A stretch of 64,000 nt of DNA, from assembly GCA_038503065.1 (NCBI GenBank), contig JBCAMK010000002.1, forward strand, positions 3,596,001-3,660,000, read 5' to 3'. Of this stretch, positions 37,501 to 47,476 are shown piece after piece; the stretch's first letter is position 1, and the number at the start of each line of letters is the position of its first letter. Made by a program: the position numbers and the translations under genes. Under the pieces are notes generated by a model that had not been told where the DNA came from, made no database searches, and was given only the letters and a program-made list of their open reading frames with translations. This DNA is from Paragyromitra xinjiangensis (Eukaryota; Ascomycota; Pezizomycetes; Pezizales; Discinaceae).

Positions 37501-38905
37501 AGTTTTGCTTTGATCCTATCCTCCTTTTCCCTCCTCGCTATTGCCGCCGACTTCTCTTTTGCAGCTTTGCTTATAGCGATACACATTTCAGACACCTTTG
37601 GGTCCTTTGACTTACTCCCAATACTTGCTAATGCCCTAATCCATTTCGCTTCTTCAAGCTGTTCCTCAGTGACCCGGAACTTCCTTAACAGCTGCATAAA
37701 CGTGAGAAAGATGTCTCATAATTATAGGGGGTACGGTTCATCAACCCACGGAAACTTACCCGAAGCAGCATCAACACAGTTGGGGAGGCTCTATCCCTAT
37801 TCCATTCTGTTGTCATCCAATACCTTAATCTGACAGTAAAAAGAATTGAACTGCCAAGATGTTGAAGAATCACATCGTCTCCAAATTTCAAGATAGACCA
37901 TACAACTACCTCAACCAACTTTGGTTGCTCAAGAGGCACCTCCAGCATAATATCCCATAGTTTTTTCGACGCTTCACGGATATCTTCAATGTCCTCGTCA
38001 CAAGTAAGAGCATCGCGGACAAGGTGTTTTATCCTCTCGGCAGGGTCATCTGGGATTTTTGGCTTTGGCGGCGCCTTTGGGACACTTTTCGGAGGTGGGG
38101 GAGGGGGAGGAGGTTGAGTCTTGGCGGCTGTTAACTTGGTTTTCTTTGGAGGGGGAGCAGCTGGCAACGGTTCGTTGACTAAGTTAACGCTTTGCAAAGC
38201 TTCTGTTAAAATGTTAGCGCTTGGGGGACATAACTTGAGTGAGTAAGAAAACGCACGAATCATCTGCGGATCAATTCCTCCCGTTAATACAGTTATCCAT
38301 GGGCAGCCCTTCACTTTTATTGGGTTAGGCGAAGACGCTGCACTAGCAGTGTTGGTAGGACGTGTATTCGCAACATCCGATTTCTGCCGAGTCCGTGTGT
38401 TAGGTTGTAACTGTTTAACTTGTGAAGAACCTTCTCCTAATTCAGCCCAGAGCTCTGATGGGGAAACTGTGGTTGTTTGGGTGGAAAATGAACTTCCGCC
38501 AAGTTGCGATGGGGCGATAGTGGTCGGCTGCGCCGCTGAGCTATAGCTGTTGAACTGATGTTGTTGTTGTGGGATCTGTACTTGCGGGGAGTATTGGGAA
38601 CTAAATTGCGGGAGTCCATCTTGTGAGACAAAGTTTTGCCCGTGAAGATGTTGGGCGGAAGGAGTAGCGACGTTCCAAGATACATCGGGTGTAGAATAAG
38701 GGGGAAACTCCTGCGAGAACTGTGGGGGCATAGCAAAGTCTGCTGCACCACCTGTAGAATATATATACTGATGATGTGGACTGTGATATGCGAGAGATGA
38801 CGTGAAGTCTGGCTGGGACGACGAAGCTTGATGAGCCTGTACGATACGTGCACCACTTCCCGATCCAACCATCCCAACAGGTTCACCCATTTCTGTTGTA
38901 TCCAT
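34545..38905 (-). CDS. PNUTS/Ppn1-like protein: TFIIS N-terminal-like domain, PP1-docking motif, CCCH zinc finger
   Basis: Seven exons: 38905-38257, 38202-37760, 37691-37096, 36994-36591, 36526-36273, 36215-35391 and 34796-34545, about 1140 residues with consistent phases. The N-terminus is Q/P-rich. Residues ~280-430 form a helical TFIIS-N-like module (TVLMLLRLLRKFRVTEEQLE, then KDPKVSEMCIAISKAAKEK). A lysine-rich segment carries KKKKTVRWKTGDEL at ~620-634, an RVxF-type PP1 docking motif of the KTVxW form used by PNUTS. A Gln-rich stretch follows, then an RGG-like segment. A single CCCH finger (C1069, C1077, C1083, H1087; CX7CX5CX3H) is followed by a glycine run and GRRRG. PNUTS and its fission yeast counterpart Ppn1 hold PP1 in the cleavage and polyadenylation machinery. 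Orthology is inferred from domain order; the motifs themselves are seen directly. Confidence 0.83.
34797..35390 (-). other. Long (594-bp) terminal intron of the PNUTS-like gene
   Basis: Donor GTAAAT after KHKK and acceptor TATAG before DKKAAKQGN, phase 0 on both sides. It separates the RGG-like segment from the CCCH finger. Retention would end the protein three codons into the intron (VNY). Confidence 0.7.
38203..38256 (-). other. 54-bp in-frame intron of the PNUTS-like gene
   Basis: Donor GTGCGT, branch-site-like GCTAAC and acceptor ACAG. It has no stop codon and its length is a multiple of three, so the frame stays open with or without splicing. The strong branch site argues for removal, giving PQMI-QALQSVNLV. 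Confidence 0.7.
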
Positions 38906-39872
38906 GTCTTTATTCCGTCTCTTTTGCTCTACTTTTCTCTATGGTGGTCTCTAAACGCCCTGTTGTTTTGATTCAATTTTCAGCCTCGGGACTTTGGGGG
39001 AGCTGCTTATGTCGTCCCAACCTTCAATTTCGCGCTAGTGCGAAACGGGAAAGCGCACCTGCCTAATCAGAGCCTAACGCGAAAAATCACCCGATGCAGC
39101 GACCGTAGCGATGCTACCTTTTCGGGATAATTTGCGACTGCTTTTGTCTGGCGCTGAGTATGATGTGGGTAAAAAAAGAATTTTTGCGACCGAGGATGAG
39201 CGAGTGAAGGCGAAAACGCTCGTGTAGTAGATATCTTCACGGGAAGAAAAAGGAGTATCAGGGTAAAGAAGGTATGATAGAAATAGAAAACGTGAATCCA
39301 GACGTGTTTCCCTCACTCTCGTTCAACTCGTGGCAGTTGTTTGGCTCTCTCTCTCTTCCGTTTCCCTTTCTGAGTGTAAAGCCTTTGACGAGCCCTCGAC
39401 GCTTCTTACACACAAACACACGAAAACTTGACCGACAAAGTGGAGAGAATCACGAAACGGATAACCTTGCAAAATATCCCGTCTTCCCTTCTTCCGCTTC
39501 TCTTTTAGCGGTGGTTAGTCGAAGCTCCCTTCTATGGGATGATGATCAAAGAGTCACGATGATGAATGATGTTGGGAAAGGAGGCGGACAAGACACGAGA
39601 GGGAGGAGAACACAACCAAGAGGGGAGTGAGTCGTTCTTGGCGAAATCCGCCACAAAGATTAGTCAATGACGCAGATTCGACACATTGGTCAAATTTCAG
39701 GAGTGGCTCAACGGATCGCGACACATTTTGAGCCACGGTCGCCCATGCCGAGCCGCTGCCAAGGGATTCCGCAACGTTGAAATTTCTGGTGCCTGATCCT
39801 TGGCACCAGTCACGGGCCACCCACTGAGGATGTCTGAAAAGTCTGCAAATTACAGGCACCTCCAACCTCATC
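38906..39872. promoter_or_regulatory. Head-to-head promoter region of the PNUTS-like and tRNA thiolase genes
   Basis: Under 1 kb separates the two start codons. Both promoters must lie here, so a shared bidirectional promoter is possible. No specific factor sites are claimed. Confidence 0.6.
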
Positions 39873-41553
39873 ATGTCTTTTCCAATCTTGCTCCGTCTCG
39901 TTCTCTGCATTACCAAACCCAGAGTTCCCTTTGCACACACCAATCAGAGACTCGGACGTCATGGGAGAACCTTCTCAACTGCAGAGTACACTGAACCCAA
40001 AATATCTCCTCAGGACAAGAGTATGTAGAACTATTCAGCCCTCCTGTTCCACTGAGAAACACTTTATTAATAAGTAACCATTTAGTTTTTATCGCCATGT
40101 CCTCAGGGGTCGATTCATCTATCGCTGCTGCTCTGTTGATCCGCTCAGGACATCCTCTCGAAAACTTACAGCCGTTCTACATGGCAAATTGGTCACCATC
40201 TGCTAATCCGCCTTCCATTGCCCCACCGCGGTTACCATACAATAAGCCTCGAGCGAAGAATCCCGCCCTAGAAACCCAATCGCTTCGGGGCCAGGGATCT
40301 GAAAAGTGCACAGAAAAAGAATTCAATGATGTTCGAGACATTTGCCAGGCTATGGGGCTGAATGAGCCCCTATATATGAACTTTGAGAAGGAGTATTGGA
40401 ACGAGGTGTTTATGCCAATGATTGAGACATTTCAACGTGGACAAACCCCAAACCCTGATGTTGAATGCAACCGCCAAATCAAATTTGGAACAGTTTTAAA
40501 GAGACTCGAGGAAGAGTTTAGAAAAGACTGCTATGAAAAAGCGAGAAAATGGTGGATGGCTACTGGTAAGAAAACTACTTATTGTTATTGCTCGATTTAC
40601 CCCCACACCCCGGAAACATATGCTTATCTCTATCAGGCCACTATGCTCATGTTCTACACCACATCCCTACAAATAAACCCCACCTCATTCGTTCTTGTGA
40701 TCCAAATAAAGATCAAACATTCTACCTCTCTACAATTCTCCCATCTACTCTTCCACACCTCCTTTTCCCACTCGGTTCTCATGAGCTCACAAAACCTGCT
40801 GTTAAAGCCCTCGCTCGCGAACTCTCTCTTCCAGGGTGGCGTGCCGGAGAACCTGAGCGCCAAGAAAGTATGGGTCTCTGTTTCGTAGAACCTAGTAAAA
40901 GAGGGAAGAGCGGGTTCCGACGATGGTTACGAGAGTACCTAGATCCAGAGCCTGGATATATTGTTGTTGGGCCATCTCGGAAATACCCGCTGGGTGAAGA
41001 GGTCGACCATGCTAATGTTGCGCTGGAAGGGACAGTGGTCGGAAAACATGAAGGGCTTTGGCACGCAACAATTGGCGAAAGGGGTCATTTGGAGTTTCCG
41101 CAAGGAGACGCGAGATTCTTTGGAAAGTGGTATATTTCGAGGAAGGATAAGGAGCGAAATACACTTGAAGTGGTGAAAGGTTTAGATAATGCCAGACTCT
41201 TCGGAAAGGGAATGGTTGTGGAGCAATGGCAATGGCTAGGAGACGACGCGGAAGGAGTTGCTCTCAAAGCTAAAAGCAACAGCGATAAGGCTGAAACTGC
41301 TGAAGACGCTATATGGGATGACGGATTGGTGGCACAATTTCGCCACCGGCAGAAGCCGCTTCGAATAGCCGGAGTTGAGATCATCAAAAACCCAAATCCC
41401 TCTGACAAACCACCAAAGAGTCAAGAAAGGCGGCTTAGGATTCTCTTCGATACCCCTGAGAGGTCGGTGACACCCGGCCAGAGCGCAGCCCTATGGCTCG
41501 GCGAAAGATGTCTAGGCGGTGGTATTATTGAAGATATTATTGACTTGGACTAA
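39873..41553 (+). CDS. SLM3: Mitochondrial tRNA-specific 2-thiouridylase (MnmA/Slm3/Mtu1 family)
   Basis: Three exons: 39873-40020, 40086-40565 and 40637-41553, about 514 residues. The first exon gives a basic, Ser/Thr-containing leader (MSFPILLRLVLCITKPR...RTFST) fitting mitochondrial import. The first splice yields IFIAMSSGVDSSIAAALL, the PP-loop ATP site. The second splice restores ATGHYAHV. The catalytic cysteines are visible in PNPDVECNRQIKFG and MGLCFVE, and DQTFYLS is also typical. The family activates U34 of mitochondrial tRNA-Lys, -Gln and -Glu with ATP and inserts sulfur to make 2-thiouridine. The central loop has a lineage-type insert after the PP-loop (ANWSPSANPPS...). The PP-loop reads SSGVDSS where most members have SGGVDS. 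Confidence 0.94.
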
Positions 41554-41602
41554 AAACGGTGAATATTCTTTCTCCATCATGATGCCTAATCCCCCGGTAG
41601 CA

Positions 41603-41724
41603 CTTTTTATGATGACAAAGAGTATTTTACTCGATCAAACCCAGCTCGTCGAATGGCTTCGCTCTTTTCAAGAGTTATTCAACGCTTAGAAGCTGTCCTG
41701 AGATCACCTTTTGTGTCTGATTTG
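41603..41724. repeat. Dispersed repeat copy 1
   Basis: Shares GATGACAAAGAGTATTTTAC, CAAACCCAGCTCGTCGAATG and the GTTATTCAACGCTTAGAAG block with copy 2 at about 41.96 kb. The spacing between copies is about 350 bp. Confidence 0.85.
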
Positions 41725-41956
41725 CGTCTTGTGCCTGATATTTTCTTCGAAAGTTTTTAAATACCTTTCTAAGAAAATGTAACTAACTAGATTTCTTAGT
41801 AAACTTAGTGCCTCGAAAAAGGTCGTTTCGGTCCCAGCAAGGAGATATTCTGGTCACGCGCCCGTGGATTTTCAGAAGTATGCCACACTCAATTAGACAG
41901 CACAATAAGACAGGTAAAAATTTCTTAGTTTCTTCTTTATTCTTTTCGGGTTGAAG

Positions 41957-42077
41957 CTTTTTTTATGATGACAAAGAGTATTTTACTCGATCAAACCCAG
42001 CTCGTCGAATGACTTCGCTCTTTTTAAGAGTTATTCAACGCTTAGAAGTTGTCATGAGATCATTTTTGTGTCTGAAT
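41957..42077. repeat. Dispersed repeat copy 2
   Basis: Nearly collinear with copy 1. Most differences are transitions (GGCTTCG to GACTTCG, TTTTCAAG to TTTTTAAG, GAAGCTG to GAAGTTG). Confidence 0.85.
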
Positions 42078-42269
42078 TTACTTATCCGCACCCCCAAAAA
42101 TATTTCTACTGTGATAGTCGCGATTCTAGAGCAAAAGCTAATTTGCATTTACCTTGTAGAGCCGACTTGCCCCAGCGGCGCTGCCGATACTGTGGTTTTG
42201 CACTGGCTGGTGAACTTTGCCCAGGACTCCTCCTGCTCCCCCCCATCACCCTCATTCCAATATAAGCAC

Positions 42270-42388
42270 CTCTTGATGGTGGTAAAGAGTATGTTACTCG
42301 ATTAAACTTGGCTTGCTAAACGACTTCACCCTATTTCCTAGGTTGTCCGACGCTTAATAGTCTCGAGATTGTTTTGTGTCTAATTTAT
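42270..42388. repeat. Dispersed repeat copy 3 (most diverged)
   Basis: Keeps the order of blocks (GGTAAAGAGTATGTTACTCG, GACTTCACCCTATTT, GACGCTTAATAG, TTTTGTGTCTAATTT) but with many substitutions relative to copies 1 and 2. Confidence 0.65.
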
Positions 42389-45364
42389 CACAGGTCCATG
42401 TTAAGAATTCTTCCATGCGATTCTCGGAATTTTTTGAGGAAATAAGGAGGATTCTTGCCCTCCTTTAGTTTTCTGTGGTAAGCTGACCGTGGAATTCTCT
42501 AGTTCCCACGCTCATTTAACTATGCTAACCACCTTAATAGGTATATTTGCTACTCATCGGCTACTACATGTATTTCCCTCCTTCTCTTTCCTTCCCGTGT
42601 GCCCTTTTTGTTTATTTTTAGTAGGGCAAGAGATACTTGTATGCGATGTAGTCCACTTATTAAAGAATTTCCCTCTCCAAGCATATACTGACAGCTAGAA
42701 GCTACCATGAAACTATTTTTCCTTCACTTAGATCCATCTAAATTTTGTCCCACCTTACTTTTCATGAATTCAGGTGGCCTCCGCCTTAAAATACCGGCCC
42801 ATTGACGTCACAAAATACATAATATAGATTTTCCGGGCAAACCTTGCATCGTCGTTTATATTGAGTCGTATATTTAATCAGCAAACGATTTTATTGGCCT
42901 CACCAAGTCAGTCAATCATCTCTCACACAGTTCAGCATCATACCCGATCCCACTTCACTAAAACATACCAGTTACCTTCCAAGTCTTGCTAGTGATCCCA
43001 CACCACTTTTATAGAACAAACAAGGCATTAGGTGCTGCTTGGTGTCATAAGCTGGGAAGCCTAATGGCGTATGGTGCCTCCAAAGATTCACCCTCAGTCC
43101 TGGCAGCCGGGGAAATATTGACATGGAATTAGAGCTCCAGAATTTATAACTCACTAGGCTTATACCAGTTAACCTCGGTACGCCTAGATCGGAGGCAATC
43201 GCTGACTCTTTAGGTAATTATTCCGTGCAGCTTCCCGGAGAGCCCGGGACACCAGTGGCGGAGGATTTTTTGCCTATGTTGGGCGTGACGTTTCGAAGGC
43301 TGAAACTGATTCAAACCCTGGCCAAACAGCATCGGCGGTTGCTGTGGCGCGGAGCTACTCTGTGTTTCATCCGAGGGTTAACAAAATATTGATCCTGTTG
43401 GTATACAGCGACTTGCCGGTGAGCAGGAATTTGGAGTTTGTTATTGTTTCAGCAACGGGAAGATCGCGTTACCTCCTACTAACGGAGCACAGCTATATGC
43501 TCTCACGGAAATTTAACCAAATGAGTTGGATGATAGGGACACAACCTCGGGAACGCCTGACCGGCAGATTAGATAATTTGCCCCAGAGTTCGTCTAATGG
43601 TACCACAGATGCAGAGCGATACGACCTTAGCTGTCTGCGACTTCTTTTACTCCAATTCCTCGAGGCGAACTAACGATGACGGAGATTTGTTCCCGGAACG
43701 GATTGAGTACAATTCTTTCTTTGTCCTGGGCTAGAGAGAAATCCCTCTATTACATGCGCTTGTCGGGAACGGAAAATCTCGGTGGTCGTCATTCCAGAAA
43801 ACCCTTTATTCATTCATGTCTGCGCCGCCGCCACACGCCACTACACTGGTAAGAAACGAGACCCCCAGGCGGCTGGGAAGTCTTTCGGTTCGATCCGGGG
43901 CCGTTAGAGCCCTAAAAAAAGACTCCAATACCTGCACCGGGCCACACCAATGAGTTCGTTCATTCTTTAGTCTTTTGGTCAGATCAAGTTAGTCACAACC
44001 GTAGTAAATAATCGCTACCATCACGGGCATAACTTGAAAAACTTTGCAAAGTTTAAATGTGCACGCCAGGTTATAGTCCGTTTGGAGTATATTGCCCCGG
44101 TGGAGATCTCGGGGTTCATACTACTTCGTATAATACCCGGACATGGCTTACCGTTTGGGTGCAGGCCCTCATTGGTGTTTCGGCACCTAATGGGGATTGA
44201 TACACTTGTGTTAACAACAAATACATGCGCAAACGCATGAGGATGTTATCACATTGGGAAGCTTAGACTATCACAATTGAATCCACGATCTAGATACCTA
44301 TGCAAATGCACATTTCGACCTCTAATCAGCTCGAAGATCCACGATACCCAACAGTTAATTTCGCTGTTGGGTAATGTACAATTTCATTTCTCCGAAAATT
44401 TTAGTCTTGAGAACATTGCTAACAGGGTTTCGACACCGTTCGTTACCAATTCTCAAACGAAATAAGGCTAGTAAAAAAGGCTTAGCTCTCGTTCCTTCGC
44501 CTATGCAACCAGAACGCAGAGACGTTTCTTGATTGTTTGGTTTCCGGAATCCTAGCCACTTAGGACATGCAACGATGGCTAGCAAAAGTGCGGAATGTCA
44601 TGCATTCCTTCTCAGCCACCTGCTTGCTAGACGTTTGGGTCAACCGTTTCTGCGTTATGCTTGCCAATTTCTTGGGATTTGGACATGAACCCTAACCCTC
44701 TCCTTCTTTCCTCTCACAAACCCTCAAAATTGATCAAATGGCTGGGTGATTGGTAATTATTCGCAGCCTCCGCTATAGCTGCTTGAATTACGGTAATGGA
44801 AACTCAAGAGGGTGGTTGGTTCACTGCACGCTACTGCAAGCTGCACATTGGGAACGGGAGCTTGAATAAGTACCCTGGTTGTTTTCAAGTTTTCCCTGGC
44901 TATCTACTATTCTTGCATCCCAGATATACGAGTACTTGGCTTGCACATCTTGCATTACCAGGTTTCCCGAATACTCCAAAAGACGTTTCTTCCGTTTGTC
45001 TCACCCGCACCATTTGTACTTGTCAATTCTTGCAAACTGTCGAAGATTACCTTTTCGGAGCATTATCCTCTCTCATCTTCGTTCCAATTTTTATCAGGAT
45101 TTCTCTTGTCCTTTTCTTTCATTTTACTAGACCTTTAACTTTCGAATTCGCAATTCAAAAAAAATTCTCCGATACATTCTCATCTATTCTCATATCATCC
45201 CCATCATCTACGGTACCAGCGATACGCTACATACGCCACTAACTTCGGGTGGGGTCTACACTTGCATACATACTTCCGCAATCTCGATTTCCAAAGTAGC
45301 CAAGGCGTTGGAATTAAACTCGGACAAATCACAAACTAGGAGAAAAAGGGGAAATAAAAAAGAT

Positions 45365-47476
45365 ATGTGGATGCCAGATATTATGCACCCTTCCGAAAGC
45401 GGTGACCACTACCCTTTCGATGCTTTGGGCCTTTGCTCTGACGTGCAGTACAATGAGTTGTTCGACCTAGTTGTCGACTCGAACGGTTACAATGACAGAG
45501 AAGAGAGACAGCCAGAGTACGAAGAGCCCGATGAACAGAAGGTGAGATGAGTCTGTTTGGGGAGGGGTGGATCCCACCATCCCACACTGCCCCCACTAGT
45601 CTTGCCCATTTTACTGATATGGACTGCTCTTTTAAAGTCAACAAAGCTCTGCACCCCGTCTAGGCTCGATAGCGGCGGGTCGTCTGCAGGTCCCGGCGAT
45701 CACCATGTAAGGAGTCGGGACGAGTCTTGGCCCGTAGAACCACTAGCAGTGCATCGACCACCTCCACCAGCATCACTATCACTGACGGCCCCACCAACGC
45801 ATCCCGTTTGGGCTACTCGCGGTACACCCACGAAAACGCTGCACATGTGCATTCCTACCCACTATAAGGGCCAGGGCCTGGCTGGTCTGTCGGGGGCAGT
45901 TTTTGACCTGCCTGACCTGCCCGTGAGGAATCCAGTCAGCCGTCATCGTGCCTTCTTATCCTCCACATCCTGCTCCCCCGCAAAGATCTCTGCCGCCCCA
46001 ATCACAGCTATTAAAAATACATCAATAAAAATCTCGGAGGCATCACAAACAAACATTGGAAACTCCTCCATTCCTGCCGACAAGATACATCGGACCCTTC
46101 GCCACCGTAAAAGTGCTCGTGATCTTCGTTCAGTCCGACGAGCACAACTCGAACTCGTCAAAATGAATAACAACCACCATCGTCTAGCCTCCAGCACCCC
46201 AACGTTCGACGAAATGCTTGGATATCCATCGACACAAGGCCAATTAATGGAGGAAATTCCCTCAGATATCCCTCGATATACTCCCTCCGACCCCTCACCC
46301 AGGCCATCTAGTGCTCAATCAGAATACATAAGGAGTCCTTTCAGCCTTTCGGCTGAAAACTTACATACTTACCAGGAACAAGCAACACTTGCTCGCCCTC
46401 ACAGCATGTCTTCTCTTCAATCAACCCCCGACATATCTGACAATATTGCGATGCAGTTTACTCTACGCCGTGCAAGTGACCCGACAGATTCTACGATGTT
46501 CTTTGAGAGTCAACCAGCTCGCTCATTCTCTCTAGAGGACTATACATCCTGGATGACGCCAAATGGTATGGGTCAACAAAATTTCAATTCGTCAATTGAC
46601 TTGTCTCTTCCTACCGGATCTCCGGGAATTGAAAACGACGCTTCTCAGTCATGGTGGAATGAAGGCAAAGTTGATATGGGGGATGAATGGGCAGGACAAC
46701 AGATGGATGTAATTTCTTCAGCACAGGTAGGCAATGGCGGTTCCATTTCAGCAGTTCGCCATTACAACAATGGGAATGCTCGTCGTTCGCCATACAACAC
46801 CCCTATGCCTTTTCTCCGCCGGCCACCATCCCCATCACTTGATGAAGGTGATAGTAGTATCTTCCCACACATCAAGCGCTCAGGTTCGGCTTGCTCCTCA
46901 ATGCCGTCTCCTCCTGAGTCACCTGAATTCTATTTCCCTTCCCAGATGCCCACACCTGATATTGGATTTCCACCAACGCCATCTCTTGGCCAAGGCAGCT
47001 TCGGCACCTTCTCGCACGGTCCATCACCCGCGGAAACCATCACCCGCCGGTCCTCCCTGCCTCACACACCCTCACCAGTATCCCACCTCTCGGCCGTCGC
47101 TGCCGCCGCTGTAGCTCTCGCAGCAACTTCATCAAAAGCAACCTCAAGGTCGATATCAAAAGTCTCGTCGCGACCTGGATCGTCTCGCCGAAAAGCTAGC
47201 AGCGGATCGATGCGCTCCCAGGCGAAAACCTCGGTTGCATCCTCGCTCTCTTCACAATCTAACGAGAGTGAAATGTCTTTCGTAAATTTTACGCCACATG
47301 ACGCTAGTAGGATCCTCAATGGTGTTGCACCAAGTGGGTCCTCCAAGACAAAGGCGAGGAGAGAAAAGGAGGCGCTGGATAGGAGGAGAAAATTGTCAGA
47401 GGCAGCGGCAGCGGCAGTGAAGGCTGTTGGTGGCGATGCAAGTGCTTTGGCGAATGTCGATTTGTTACTACAATAG
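45365..47476 (+). CDS. wetA: WetA-type developmental regulator (ESC1/WetA-related C-terminal domain)
   Basis: The C-terminus carries FVNFTPHDASRILNGVAPSG followed by SSKTKARREKEALDRRRKL and SEAAAAAVKAVGGDA. This is the signature block of WetA proteins, which control conidial wall maturation in filamentous ascomycetes. The upstream part is disordered, Ser/Pro-rich, with QSWWNEGK and PMPFLRRPPSPSLDEG segments. An apparent first exon (45365-45541) encodes LCSDVQYNELFDLVVDSNGY, like the acidic N-terminal motif of the family. It joins in phase to 45638-47476 through a 96-bp intron (GTGAGA...TTTAAAG). A further in-frame intron between 45707 and about 45985 is possible, because that stretch looks less protein-like, so N-terminal exon structure is uncertain. 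An alternative start is ATG 46163. The C-terminal assignment is firm; the 5' model is inference. Confidence 0.75.

Larger units (their letters stand above)
41554..45364. other. 3.8-kb intergenic region with a three-copy repeat and the wetA-like leader
   Basis: The left part carries three diverged copies of a ~120-bp repeat. The middle has no supportable gene. The right ~600 bp is pyrimidine-rich and probably contains promoter and leader of the wetA-like gene; CATTCC/CATTCT hexamers matching the AbaA site consensus occur at about 44.60 and 45.175 kb, which is weak evidence because such hexamers are common. Confidence 0.5.

Noticed and set aside
43880..43915. tRNA-like T-arm (GGTTCGATCC)
   Set aside because: No matching acceptor, D and anticodon stems could be found around it.
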